In this document: positions 40,343 to 49,779 of the stretch, piece after piece
How the letters are laid out: every line of letters begins with the position of its first letter
Position numbering within the stretch: position 1 is the stretch's first letter
Assembly: GCF_002849695.1 (NCBI RefSeq)
Contig: NZ_CP018937.1
Span: 2,976,001 to 3,040,000, forward strand
Source: Bacteroides fragilis
GTDB lineage: Bacteria > Bacteroidota > Bacteroidia > Bacteroidales > Bacteroidaceae
Direction of reading: 5' to 3'
DNA length: 64,000 bases
Notes under the pieces: model-generated
Database searches by the model: none
Told to the model about the DNA's origin: nothing
Seen by the model: the letters and a program-made list of their open reading frames with translations, nothing else
Position numbers and translations under genes: made by a program

Positions 40343-41524
40343 TCAGTCCTCCACAAGGATATATGCCCGGTAACGGCTCGTCTTCAGGACGGGGACCAAT
40401 GGCAGATACCCCTTCACCACCCTGCCGTCTTCCGTATGCAGCGGGTGCCCGGCCTTCATCGCATTGTGTTCCTGCAATGCCTGCCCGTCGGATGGATAAT
40501 AAGAGACACGAAACACCCCCGAAGCCCCGGATTGTACATAACGGTCGTATATCAGGCGGGACACAAGCCCCATATTCATGCGCAAATTGATTTCCACACA
40601 AGGATGGATGCGAAACTCCGGAAGAGCCCCGGACCGGCAAATCATCATATCCACCCCCAGATAACCGGCATATTCATTCCCTAAAGAGGCGGACAACTCT
40701 TTTTCCAACTCCTTTTGAATCCGGAACAAAGCATCCACAGGCACGTAAGCCGACAATCGCCGTTCGATCTCCGCGTCGGACAGCAGACAGTTGCCTTCAT
40801 AAGCTCCACCGACATTGGTGTGAAACAAAGAATATCCGGCAAAACGAACCTTCCCCTCCCCATCGGAGCAGAACTCCATCGCAAAATCTTCCACCTTATT
40901 ATATATAGGTTCGCCAACAACGCCTCCCTCCCGGTCTATGACCCGGGCACACCAGCGCTCTATAAGAGGAGTGAACTCTCCCTTACACCAGTTCAGTCCC
41001 TTACCGCTTCCGGACAAGGGCGCTTTGAGCAGACAGCATTCCCGATCCTCTATAAATGTACGGCAATCGGACAAAGTCGTCAGGTAGAAAGACTCTCCGC
41101 AAAACCTTTCATCCACTTGCAGATGTGGCAACAGCTTCACAGCCTGCGACCGATGGGAGAGGTTGCGCAACCGCTCCATCTCGCCCACCGAAGGAAGAAC
41201 AGCATCGGATATCCCCAACGAAAGCAAACGCTTCCGGAGTGCCGGATTCCATCCCCAGGGAATTACCGAACGAACGTCAGAAAAATCCTCTGCCTGAGTC
41301 CTTAAGGAAACAGGGAGTGGAAAAAGCCGGAGCATCTCTTCCAGAAAAGGCTGGTTATAAGTAGACGGAGCAAGCACACTGCACTCCCCGTCCGCAAACC
41401 ATATCGGGAGCAGCGCCAACTCTTCTGCCATCTTGCGGGCAGAAGCAGGCGCCATATAATTGGTCTCACCACTGGCGAGAGCCAGATCCTGATCCGGATT
41501 AAACAGGTAAAGAAGGTTTGTCAT
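40343..41524 (-). CDS. ATP-grasp-like protein of unknown substrate
   Basis: The 393-residue protein (start at MTNLLYLFNPDQDLALASGE) has features of the ATP-grasp fold: a basic glycine-rich loop in the nucleotide-binding part (LLKAPLSGSGKGL), a strand leading to an acidic metal site (FAMEFCSDGEGKVRF) and the typical late motif EINLRMNMGLVSR, where E and N bind metal-ATP. Members join a carboxylate to an amine or thiol. No substrate can be assigned. The stop lies six bases from the converging GH10-like gene. Confidence 0.6.
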   Translation of the reverse strand: MTNLLYLFNPDQDLALASGETNYMAPASARKMAEELALLPIWFADGECSVLAPSTYNQPFLEEMLRLFPLPVSLRTQAEDFSDVRSVIPWGWNPALRKRLLSLGISDAVLPSVGEMERLRNLSHRSQAVKLLPHLQVDERFCGESFYLTTLSDCRTFIEDRECCLLKAPLSGSGKGLNWCKGEFTPLIERWCARVIDREGGVVGEPIYNKVEDFAMEFCSDGEGKVRFAGYSLFHTNVGGAYEGNCLLSDAEIERRLSAYVPVDALFRIQKELEKELSASLGNEYAGYLGVDMMICRSGALPEFRIHPCVEINLRMNMGLVSRLIYDRYVQSGASGVFRVSYYPSDGQALQEHNAMKAGHPLHTEDGRVVKGYLPLVPVLKTSRYRAYILVED

Positions 41525-42211
41525 TACAATCAATCATTTAAAAACAGGAAGTGCCATTAATCTTGTCAAACGGATGGTCTACTGTCCTTTTGTTTCCATT
41601 TCCGGTTTTTCACTTACAAGCCTTTGGGATACAAAGAGGCAACCGGCCGAAAAACCGATAAGTTTCCCGCAAATATATGCACAAAAACGCACATAAAGCC
41701 GGATAAACCGTCACTTTCTGCCGGGCAAAGGCTCTGCTATCCCCAGAGGGTGTGTCGGAATTCACCACAGAGGACACAGAGTAACATAGAGTGAATTTTA
41801 AGTTATTGACCATCAATATTCTTATTCTGTGATAATCTGTGTAATCTGTGGTGAAAAGAATTTTGCCCCCCCAAAGCAACGATTGATTATCCGCAAACAA
41901 AGGCTCTTCTCCCCTTCCCCGACTCTATTTCCTCTCTCCCGGCGAAGCATTTCAAACTAACAAAAGAAACCCTTTTTCAAACAAATACCGGCAAAAACTA
42001 CCGAAAACAAAAAACAATGTTTATATTTGCAAGCAAACACTGAAGTAGACAAGCAAAAGCATAATTGCCCGATTGAACTGGCTGCGTTTTTTCAGAAGCA
42101 GCTTGCCGTTGATCCGAAATAACGCCTCTACCACCTATCAGGAATACCGTTTTGACAAAATGAAGCAAAAGATAAACTTGCTAAACGAAACTACAATTTT
42201 GCTATCTCTAC
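41525..42211. other. Divergent intergenic region without a gene
   Basis: It holds repeat copy 3 at 41761-41855 and a second possible -7 box (TATATTTG at 42022-42029). A small hairpin GCTGC...GCAGC lies near 42081-42102. Nothing else was recognised. Confidence 0.5.
41761..41855. repeat. Intergenic palindromic repeat, copy 3
   Basis: The left arm is TTCACCACAGAGGACACAG and the right arm is GTGTAATCTGTGGTGAA. The preceding GGTGTGTCGGAA is also found just before copy 6. Confidence 0.8.
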
Positions 42212-42242
42212 TTTGCAATTTCTAAAAAAAGGCTTATATTTG
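42212..42242 (+). promoter_or_regulatory. Bacteroides-type promoter before the chromosomal DUF4143-type ATPase
   Basis: A -33 TTTG (42212-42215), a 19-base spacer and a -7 TATATTTG (42235-42242) match the Bacteroides sigma-ABfr consensus fully. The gene starts 24 bases downstream. Confidence 0.75.
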
Positions 42243-42266
42243 CCCCCGAAAAACCCAAGAAAAGAG

Positions 42267-43445
42267 ATGGAAACATTCTACCGCACACATGCCTACCTTG
42301 TTGAGCACACCAATGCCCCGGTCCGCCGCGACTTGATGGACGAAATAAACTGGAGTGACCGACTGATTGGTATCAAAGGAACACGTGGCGTGGGAAAAAC
42401 CACTTTCCTGCTTCAATACGCCAAAGAGAAATTCGGAACCGACCGTTCATGCCTCTTTATCAACATGAACAATTTCTATTTCTCCGGACACAGTATCGTC
42501 GACTTCGCCAATGAATTCCAGAAACGGGGCGGAAAGGTATTGCTGATCGACCAAGTATTCAAGCATCCCGACTGGAGCCGCGAATTGCGTATGTGCTACG
42601 ACCGTTTCCCCAATCTGAAAATTGTATTCACCGGTTCATCCGTCATGCGCCTCAAAGAAGAGAATCTGGAGTTGCGCGACATTGTGAAGAGCTACAACCT
42701 CCGGGGCTTTTCGTTCCGCGAATTTCTGAACCTGCAAACAGGCATGAAATTCCGCCATTATACACTCGAAGAGATATTAAGCAGCCACGAACAGATAGCC
42801 AAGGGAGTACTTTCAAAGGTCCGCCCGTTGGATTATTTTCAAGACTACCTCCACCACGGTTTCTACCCCTTCTTCCTTGAGAAACGCAATTTCTCGGAGA
42901 ATCTGCTCAAAACCATGAACATGATGGTAGAAGTAGATATCCTGCTTATTAAACAAATCGAGCTAAAATATCTCTCAAAGATAAAAAAATTATTATATTT
43001 GTTGGCAGTAGACGGGCCGAAGGCCCCAAACGTAAGCCAATTGGCAAGCGACATACAAACATCACGCGCCACGGTGATGAATTACATCAAATATCTGGCC
43101 GACGCACGACTGATCAACCTGGTCTATCCCAAAGGGGAAGAATTCCCCAAGAAACCATCGAAGATTATGCTGCACAACCCCAATCTGATGTATTCCATCT
43201 ACCCTGTAAAGGTGGAAGAACAAGATGTGCTGGACACTTTCTTTGTAAACACGATGTGGAAAGACCATAAAGTGCACAAAGGTGACAAAAACACCTCGTT
43301 CATGGTAGACGAAGTGATGCCTTTCAAGATATGCTGCGAAGGGGCGAAGATCAAGAACAACCCCGGAGTGACGTATGCTTTGCATAAGGCCGAAATTGGC
43401 CGTGGCAACCAGATACCTCTCTGGATGTTCGGTTTTTTATATTAA
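42267..43445 (+). CDS. AAA ATPase with DUF4143-type C-terminus
   Basis: The 392-residue protein has Walker A GTRGVGKTTFLLQYA (about 38-52), Walker B-like GGKVLLIDQVFKHP (about 89-102, with D then Q) and an arginine/sensor strand KIVFTGSSVMRLK. A helix-turn-helix-like stretch (NVSQLASDIQTSRATVMNYI) leads to the C-terminal region. Its function is unknown. It resembles the ICE-borne ATPase at 3142 in architecture. The ATG at 42267 fits the promoter just upstream. Confidence 0.85.
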   Translation: METFYRTHAYLVEHTNAPVRRDLMDEINWSDRLIGIKGTRGVGKTTFLLQYAKEKFGTDRSCLFINMNNFYFSGHSIVDFANEFQKRGGKVLLIDQVFKHPDWSRELRMCYDRFPNLKIVFTGSSVMRLKEENLELRDIVKSYNLRGFSFREFLNLQTGMKFRHYTLEEILSSHEQIAKGVLSKVRPLDYFQDYLHHGFYPFFLEKRNFSENLLKTMNMMVEVDILLIKQIELKYLSKIKKLLYLLAVDGPKAPNVSQLASDIQTSRATVMNYIKYLADARLINLVYPKGEEFPKKPSKIMLHNPNLMYSIYPVKVEEQDVLDTFFVNTMWKDHKVHKGDKNTSFMVDEVMPFKICCEGAKIKNNPGVTYALHKAEIGRGNQIPLWMFGFLY

Positions 43446-43463
43446 CATCTAATCTCAATCATT

Positions 43464-44042
43464 ATGGATTACGAAAAGCTTGAACAACTGAAACGCCTCC
43501 ACGACAGCGGAGCGTTGAACGATGAAGAATTTGAAAAAGAAAAGAAAAAGATATTGGATGAAGAAGATGCGGGTAAACCCACAACCGTACTCCCCATGGG
43601 ACTGACAGAAAATACTTATCTGGCACTGATGAACTTCGCCATGTTCATACCGTATGTAGGCTGGATTGCCCCCATTGTGCTTTGGATCATGGGCAAAGAA
43701 AGTTCCGCACCCGTCAACCGCCAAGGCAAATACATCCTGAACTGGTACATCAGTTGGTTTCTGTACAGCATCGTGCTGACGGTACTCTTCATCATATTCA
43801 TGTTCAGCGGCATAGTATCCATAAGCGATATGAATTATGAAAACGACCAGAGTTCTCCATTGGCGGTCCTCTTGGGCATATTCGGCGGAGGAGCCGGAAT
43901 TCTGCTTCTCCTGATACTCGGAGTAGGCTGTTTCCTGTGTCTGCTGTTCCCTATCATCGGAGGCATCAAAGGGCTGAACGGAAAAACATGGAAGTATCCG
44001 CTTTCCATACCGTTTTTTAAAGTCTCAGCTTCTGGCAACTAA
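43464..44042 (+). CDS. SHOCT plus DUF4870-type membrane protein, first tandem copy
   Basis: The 192-residue protein starts with a SHOCT-like helical hairpin (MDYEKLEQLKRLHDSGALND, EEFEKEKKKIL). Four predicted membrane helices of the DUF4870 type follow (YLALMNFAMFIPYVGWIAPI, YISWFLYSIVLTVLFIIFMF). The next gene is a shorter paralogue 14 bases downstream. The last 65 bases shared by the two copies (43953-44017) differ at only one position, far closer than the rest. Role unknown; membrane or stress association is typical. Confidence 0.8.
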   Translation: MDYEKLEQLKRLHDSGALNDEEFEKEKKKILDEEDAGKPTTVLPMGLTENTYLALMNFAMFIPYVGWIAPIVLWIMGKESSAPVNRQGKYILNWYISWFLYSIVLTVLFIIFMFSGIVSISDMNYENDQSSPLAVLLGIFGGGAGILLLLILGVGCFLCLLFPIIGGIKGLNGKTWKYPLSIPFFKVSASGN

Positions 44043-44056
44043 AACAAGGACAGATT

Positions 44057-44566
44057 ATGGATTACAAGAAATTGGAAGAATTAAACCGGTTGCGCCAATC
44101 AGGCGCATTGACCGACGAGGAGTTTGAACAGGAAAAACAAAAGATACTGAATGGTGAATCCCGTAAAGATACATTTGGCATTTCGGATAGCAGCTATCTG
44201 GGTTTGATAAACCTTCTGCTCCTGATACCGACATGGGGATGGATTGTTTCTATCGTCGCATGGATCATCGGCAGAGATAAATCGGAAGCCATCGCCATAC
44301 AAGGAAGATACATCATCAACTGGCTGATCAGTTGGGCTATTTACATGATAATAGTAGGAATTACCCTTGCGGGAAACCTTTTTGGAGCCCTTATCGGCTC
44401 GTTGAGTTCCCCTTTAGGACTGTTAAGCGGTTCTTTCTTTACGCTAAGGGCATTACCTATTATCCTTTTATCAGCTGTTTTTTTTGTATTCCCCATCATC
44501 GGAGGCATCAAAGGACTGAACGGAAAAACATGGAAGTATCCGCTTTCCATACCGTTTTTGAAATAA
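44057..44566 (+). CDS. SHOCT plus DUF4870-type membrane protein, second tandem copy
   Basis: The 169-residue paralogue has the same SHOCT-type start (MDYKKLEELNRLRQSGALTD) and DUF4870-like helices (YLGLINLLLLIPTWGWIVSI, YIINWLISWAIYMIIVGITL). It lacks about 20 residues in the third region. Its 3' end (44495-44559) is almost identical to that of the first copy. It lies in the same transcript; the PFOR gene begins 36 bases downstream. Confidence 0.8.
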   Translation: MDYKKLEELNRLRQSGALTDEEFEQEKQKILNGESRKDTFGISDSSYLGLINLLLLIPTWGWIVSIVAWIIGRDKSEAIAIQGRYIINWLISWAIYMIIVGITLAGNLFGALIGSLSSPLGLLSGSFFTLRALPIILLSAVFFVFPIIGGIKGLNGKTWKYPLSIPFLK

Positions 44567-44602
44567 ACAAATAAATTACTTACTTAAATATTATTTTTAG
44601 TT

Positions 44603-47600
44603 ATGACTAAACAGAAGAAATTCATCACATGTGATGGTAACCAGGCTGCTGCGCATATCTCGTATATGTTTTCAGAAGTAGCTGCCATTTACCCCATCAC
44701 TCCTTCTTCTACGATGGCTGAATACGTAGACGAATGGGCTGCCGCAGGACGTAAGAACATCTTCGGCGAAACAGTATTGGTACAGGAAATGCAATCTGAA
44801 GGTGGTGCGGCAGGTGCTGTTCACGGTTCTCTTCAGGCCGGTGCACTGACTACTACTTACACTGCTTCTCAGGGTCTTCTTTTGATGATCCCGAACATGT
44901 ATAAGATTGCCGGTGAGTTCCTGCCTTGCGTATTCCACGTATCGGCCCGTACACTGGCTTCTCACGCACTGTGTATCTTCGGTGACCATCAGGACGTAAT
45001 GTCTGCACGCCAGACAGGTTTCGCCATGTTGGCTGAAGGCTCTGTACAGGAAGTGATGGACTTGGCCGGTGTTGCACACCTTGCCACAATCAAAGCCCGC
45101 GTTCCTTTCATGAACTTCTTCGACGGTTTCCGTACTTCACACGAAATCCAGAAGATCGAAATGCTGGAAAACGAGGACCTCGCTCCGCTGGTTGACCAGG
45201 AAGCTCTTGCTGAATTCCGTGCCCGTGCGCTGAACCCGATGAATCCGGTTGCCCGTGGTATGGCCGAAAACCCTGACCACTTCTTCCAGCACCGCGAATC
45301 ATGCAACAACTACTATGACGCTGTTCCTGCCATCGTTGAGGAATACATGAACGAGATTTCCAAGATCACAGGACGCAAATACGGTTTGTTCGACTACTAC
45401 GGAGCCGAAGATGCAGAACGCGTAATCATCGCCATGGGTTCTGTAACCGAAGCTGCCCGCGAAGCTATCGACTACCTGACCAGCCAGGGCGAGAAAGTAG
45501 GTTTGGTTGCAGTTCACCTGTACCGTCCGTTCTCTGCCAAACATTTCATGGCTGCCGTACCTAAGACTGCCAAAACAATCGCAGTACTCGATCGTACAAA
45601 AGAACCGGGTGCTAACGGCGAACCTCTGTATCTGGATGTTAAAGACTGCTTCTATGGCACAGAAAATGCTCCGGTTATCGTAGGCGGTCGTTACGGTCTG
45701 GGTTCTAAAGACACTACTCCTGCCCAGATCATCGCCGTATTCAAGAATCTGGCTATGCCGATGCCGAAAAACCACTTTACTATCGGTATCGTAGACGACG
45801 TAACTTTCACATCTCTTCCTCAGGAAGCAGAAATCGCTTTGGGCGGCGACAGCATGTTCGAAGCTAAATTCTACGGTTTGGGTGCTGACGGTACGGTAGG
45901 TGCCAACAAAAACTCAGTGAAGATTATCGGTGACAACACTGATAAACACTGTCAGGCCTACTTCTCTTACGACTCTAAGAAGTCAGGAGGTTTCACTTGC
46001 TCTCACCTGCGCTTTGGTGACGACCCTATCCGTTCTACTTATCTGGTAAACACTCCGAACTTTGTGGCTTGCCACGTTCAGGCTTACCTGCATATGTATG
46101 ACGTAACCCGTGGTTTGCGTAAGAACGGTTCGTTCTTGCTGAACACCATCTGGGAAGGCGAAGAACTGGCAAAGAACCTGCCTAACAAAGTGAAGAAATA
46201 CTTTGCACAGAACAACATCTCTGTATATTATATCAACGCAACCCAGATTGCACAGGAAATCGGTTTGGGCAACCGCACCAACACCATCCTCCAGTCTGCT
46301 TTCTTCCGTATCACAGGCGTGATCCCCGTAGACCAGGCTGTAGAACAGATGAAGAAATTCATCGTGAAATCTTACGGTAAGAAGGGTGAAGACGTTGTGA
46401 ACAAGAACTACGCAGCTGTTGACCGCGGTGGCGAATACAAGACTTTGGCTGTTGACCCGGCTTGGGCTAACCTGCCGGATGATGCTAAAGTTGAAAACAA
46501 CGACCCGGCATTCATCAACGAAGTGGTTCGTCCGATCAACGCTCAGGACGGAGACCTGCTGCCTGTATCTGCATTCAAGGGCATCGAAGACGGAACCTGG
46601 TATCAGGGTACTTCGAAATACGAAAAACGCGGTGTAGCTGCTTTCGTACCGGAATGGAACGCAGAAAACTGTATCCAGTGTAACAAGTGTGCTTATGTTT
46701 GTCCTCACGCTTCTATCCGTCCGTTTGTACTCGACGCAGAAGAGCAGAAAGGTGCAAGCTTCGAACAACTGAAAGCTGTAGGCAAAGCATTCGACGGCAT
46801 GACATTCCGTATCCAGGTTGACGTTCTCGACTGTCTGGGTTGCGGTAACTGTGCCGACATCTGTCCGGGCAACCCGAAGAAGGGTGGCAAGGCTCTGACT
46901 ATGAAACACCTTGAAAGCCAGTTGGCTCAGGCTGATAACTGGACTTACTGTGCAGACAACGTGAAGAGCAAACAACACTTGGTAGACATCAAGGCTAACG
47001 TGAAGAACTCTCAGTTCGCTACTCCATTGTTCGAATTCTCGGGAGCTTGCTCAGGTTGCGGTGAAACTCCGTATGTGAAACTGATTTCTCAGTTGTACGG
47101 TGATCGCGAAATGGTTGCCAACGCTACCGGATGTTCTTCTATCTACTCAGGTTCAGTACCTTCAACTCCATATACAACAAACGCAAAAGGACACGGTCCG
47201 GCTTGGGCTAACTCACTGTTCGAAGACTTCTGCGAATTCGGTTTGGGTATGGAACTGGCTAACGAAAAGATGCGTGCACGCATCGTGAAGTTATTCAACG
47301 AAATCCTGGCAGCCGACAATGCTCCGGCTGAAGCTAAGGAAGTATTGAAAGCATGGATTGAAAACATGTACGATGCAGACAAGACCAAAGAACTGGCTCC
47401 GCAGATCGAAGCAATCATCGAACAAGGTATTGCGGCAGGTTGCCCGATCAGCAAAGAGCTGAAAGGTCTGACTCAATACTTGGTTAAACGCAGCCAGTGG
47501 ATCATCGGTGGTGACGGTGCTTCTTACGATATCGGTTACGGTGGTCTCGACCACGTTATCGCTTCGGGTAAGGACGTTAACATTCTGGTTCTGGATACAG

Positions 47601-48157
47601 AGGTTTACTCTAACACAGGTGGTCAGTCTTCTAAAGCCACTCCGGTGGGCGCCATCGCTAAATTTGCCGCTTCCGGTAAACGCGTACGTAAGAAAGACCT
47701 CGGCCTGATGGCTACTACATACGGTTATGTATATGTTGCACAGATCGCTATGGGTGCTGACCAGGCTCAGACTCTGAAAGCTATCCGCGAAGCTGAAGCA
47801 TATCCCGGACCGTCACTCATCATCGCTTACGCTCCGTGTATCAACCACGGTCTGAAAGCCGGTATGGGTAAGAGCCAGGAAGAAGAAGACAAGGCTGTTA
47901 AGTGCGGTTACTGGCACTTGTGGCGTTACAACCCGGCGCTGGAGGCTGAAGGCAAGAATCCGTTCACGCTGGATAGCAAAGAACCGAACTGGGATGACTT
48001 CAAAGGCTTCCTGAAAGGCGAAGTTCGTTACGCATCGGTTATGAAACAGTATCCTGCAGAAGCAGAAGAACTGTTCCAGGCTGCCGAGGACAACGCTAAG
48101 TGGCGTTACAACAACTACAAGCGTCTGGCCAACCAGGCTTGGGGTGTTGCTGAATGA
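44603..48157 (+). CDS. nifJ: Pyruvate:ferredoxin (flavodoxin) oxidoreductase
   Basis: The 1,184-residue single-chain enzyme converts pyruvate and CoA to acetyl-CoA and CO2 with electrons passed to ferredoxin, a central step in anaerobic Bacteroides metabolism. Domain I starts with EVAAIYPITPSSTMAEYVDE. The ferredoxin domain has CIQCNKCAYVCPHASIRP (near residue 690) and CLGCGNCADICPG (near 743). The TPP/cluster domain has CSGCGETPYVKLISQLYGD (near 815) and GDGASYDIGYGGLDHVI. Length and motifs are complete. Codon use looks strongly biased, as in highly expressed genes. Confidence 0.96.
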   Translation: MTKQKKFITCDGNQAAAHISYMFSEVAAIYPITPSSTMAEYVDEWAAAGRKNIFGETVLVQEMQSEGGAAGAVHGSLQAGALTTTYTASQGLLLMIPNMYKIAGEFLPCVFHVSARTLASHALCIFGDHQDVMSARQTGFAMLAEGSVQEVMDLAGVAHLATIKARVPFMNFFDGFRTSHEIQKIEMLENEDLAPLVDQEALAEFRARALNPMNPVARGMAENPDHFFQHRESCNNYYDAVPAIVEEYMNEISKITGRKYGLFDYYGAEDAERVIIAMGSVTEAAREAIDYLTSQGEKVGLVAVHLYRPFSAKHFMAAVPKTAKTIAVLDRTKEPGANGEPLYLDVKDCFYGTENAPVIVGGRYGLGSKDTTPAQIIAVFKNLAMPMPKNHFTIGIVDDVTFTSLPQEAEIALGGDSMFEAKFYGLGADGTVGANKNSVKIIGDNTDKHCQAYFSYDSKKSGGFTCSHLRFGDDPIRSTYLVNTPNFVACHVQAYLHMYDVTRGLRKNGSFLLNTIWEGEELAKNLPNKVKKYFAQNNISVYYINATQIAQEIGLGNRTNTILQSAFFRITGVIPVDQAVEQMKKFIVKSYGKKGEDVVNKNYAAVDRGGEYKTLAVDPAWANLPDDAKVENNDPAFINEVVRPINAQDGDLLPVSAFKGIEDGTWYQGTSKYEKRGVAAFVPEWNAENCIQCNKCAYVCPHASIRPFVLDAEEQKGASFEQLKAVGKAFDGMTFRIQVDVLDCLGCGNCADICPGNPKKGGKALTMKHLESQLAQADNWTYCADNVKSKQHLVDIKANVKNSQFATPLFEFSGACSGCGETPYVKLISQLYGDREMVANATGCSSIYSGSVPSTPYTTNAKGHGPAWANSLFEDFCEFGLGMELANEKMRARIVKLFNEILAADNAPAEAKEVLKAWIENMYDADKTKELAPQIEAIIEQGIAAGCPISKELKGLTQYLVKRSQWIIGGDGASYDIGYGGLDHVIASGKDVNILVLDTEVYSNTGGQSSKATPVGAIAKFAASGKRVRKKDLGLMATTYGYVYVAQIAMGADQAQTLKAIREAEAYPGPSLIIAYAPCINHGLKAGMGKSQEEEDKAVKCGYWHLWRYNPALEAEGKNPFTLDSKEPNWDDFKGFLKGEVRYASVMKQYPAEAEELFQAAEDNAKWRYNNYKRLANQAWGVAE

Positions 48158-48182
48158 TCTTTGATCAGATAATATAACTCTC

Positions 48183-48223
48183 AAAGGGGGAAGGGACTAA
48201 AATAGGTTCTTTTCCCCTTTTTT
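48183..48223 (+). terminator. Intrinsic terminator after the PFOR gene
   Basis: AAAGGGGGAAGGGAC pairs imperfectly with GTTCTTTTCCCCTTT and is followed by a run of T. It lies about 25 bases after the stop. Confidence 0.7.
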
Positions 48224-48244
48224 GCCAAATAGAAATGAATAGGT

Positions 48245-48340
48245 TTCACCACAGATTACACAGATTAACACAGAACTCTTAATTCGATATATTGACGAGA
48301 TAAATTATCAATCTGTGTTAATCCGTGTAATCTGTGGTGA
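48245..48340. repeat. Intergenic palindromic repeat, copy 4
   Basis: The left arm TTCACCACAGATTACACAG pairs with GTGTAATCTGTGGTGA. It is very like copy 2, including the spacing: it ends 18 bases before the next start codon. Confidence 0.85.
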
Positions 48341-48358
48341 CCCCCAAACGGAATAATT

Positions 48359-48862
48359 ATGAACATAACCATACGACCAACCCGACTTGAAGAACTCGAC
48401 CAAGTGATGCCATTCTACGAACGTGCCCGCCGCTTTATGGCTGCCAATGGCAATGCCAACCAGTGGATCAACGGATACCCCGCTTCCGACGACATCCGGC
48501 AGGACATCGAAAACGGGGACAGTTATGTATTTGTAAATGAAAACGGGGAGTTGGAAGGTTGCTTTACCTTCATCCGGGGAGAGGACCCCAACTATAAAGT
48601 TATCAAAGACGGCGCTTGGCTCAACGATGCCCCTTACGGGGTAATCCATCGCATCGCATCCGGCGGACGGGTAAAGGGATTGATGGACTTATGCCTGGAA
48701 TGGTGTTCGTCCCACTGTCCGAACCTGCGTGTAGACACTCACCGTGACAATAAAGTTCTCCAAAACATTCTCTTGAAAAACGGTTTCACCTATTGTGGCA
48801 TCATTTATGTGAAGAACGGTACGGAACGGCTTGCCTACCAACGCACCGCCGTTACCCGATAG
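48359..48862 (+). CDS. GNAT-family N-acetyltransferase
   Basis: The 167-residue protein has the GNAT layout: the first strand (MNITIRPTRLEELDQVMPFY), the beta-4 strand (YGVIHRIASGGRVKGLMDLC) containing the R/Q-x-x-G-x-G/A-like acetyl-CoA loop, and the last motif (LRVDTHRDNKVLQNILLKNG, FTYCGIIYV). The substrate is unknown. The leader carries repeat copy 4. Confidence 0.85.
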   Translation: MNITIRPTRLEELDQVMPFYERARRFMAANGNANQWINGYPASDDIRQDIENGDSYVFVNENGELEGCFTFIRGEDPNYKVIKDGAWLNDAPYGVIHRIASGGRVKGLMDLCLEWCSSHCPNLRVDTHRDNKVLQNILLKNGFTYCGIIYVKNGTERLAYQRTAVTR

Positions 48863-48903
48863 ACAGAACTCAGAAGTTGGATTCCCGGACACACATATAC
48901 CGC

Positions 48904-49761
48904 TTATGATTCAGGAATCCAGCTTTCTATCAGTTCCCGGTGTTCATCACGCCATTTTCGGACAAGGTCTTCTTCGTCCATCCGTGCATCTTTCAATGCT
49001 TTCATCAACGAACTGATCTCTTCTGTAGTGAATTTAATATTGCTGAAAAACTTTGCCGCAAAAGGATCTTTCTCCGTAAATCCTTTCCATCCGACGACAT
49101 AGATAGATTCCACATTCCCATAAGTACCTTTCGGATCATGCAGGAACTTCAGGGGATAGCGGTCGAACATCCAATGCGGTGTCCATCCGGTGATGACGAT
49201 CCACGATTCTTTATCCATGGCTTTCTGCAAGGAAGCCAACATGGTAGAGCTACTGGAAGTAAGCAACTTATATCCATTGAGCCCATAGTCCGCAATAGCC
49301 TTATCCGTAGTTTTCATAATGCCCGCTCCGGCATCGATCCCGACAATCTCAGAAGAGAATTGCCCTTTATGGGAAGCGAGTTCTCCGATTGAGTCGATAC
49401 TGACGTACTGAGGCACTACCAACCCGACCCTTGCACTGTCATATACCTCACCGATAAACTCGATCTGATCGCCATACTGACCCATGTAGTCTTTCATCGT
49501 CACAGGCAGCCAGGCATCCATAAACACATCCGCTTTCCGACGCGAAACCGACGCGAAGATGGGGGCCACATCCGCATTGAGCAGTTCTACCTCATACCCC
49601 TGCTCTTCCAGCACCACTTTGGCCAGATGACTCATGGCAATGCCCTCCAGCCAGTTGGCATAGGCGATGCTTATCTTCTTTTTCCCGGTATCCGGGTTAC
49701 AGGCCGTACACATCACGGCCAGTAACAACAACAAACTTCCTATTATCCTATATTTCCGCAT
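48904..49761 (-). CDS. opuAC: Glycine-betaine/proline-type substrate-binding lipoprotein
   Basis: The 285-residue protein has a lipoprotein signal (LLAVMCTACNPDTG, cysteine near residue 21) and the OpuAC/ProX fold, with ISIAYANWLEGIAMSHLAKV at the start. Aromatic cage candidates include the tryptophans in MDAWLPVTMKDYMGQYGD and WIVITGWTPHWMFDRYP. It delivers betaine-type compatible solutes to the downstream permease and ATPase. It is the last gene of a leftward three-gene operon. Confidence 0.92.
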   Translation of the reverse strand: MRKYRIIGSLLLLLAVMCTACNPDTGKKKISIAYANWLEGIAMSHLAKVVLEEQGYEVELLNADVAPIFASVSRRKADVFMDAWLPVTMKDYMGQYGDQIEFIGEVYDSARVGLVVPQYVSIDSIGELASHKGQFSSEIVGIDAGAGIMKTTDKAIADYGLNGYKLLTSSSSTMLASLQKAMDKESWIVITGWTPHWMFDRYPLKFLHDPKGTYGNVESIYVVGWKGFTEKDPFAAKFFSNIKFTTEEISSLMKALKDARMDEEDLVRKWRDEHRELIESWIPES

Positions 49762-49779
49762 ATCGATTCTTTCTCCTTT

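Noticed and set aside
45983..46978. 331-codon minus-strand frame opposite the PFOR gene
   Set aside because: Long open antisense frames arise from the strong codon bias of this highly expressed gene; no domain is seen.
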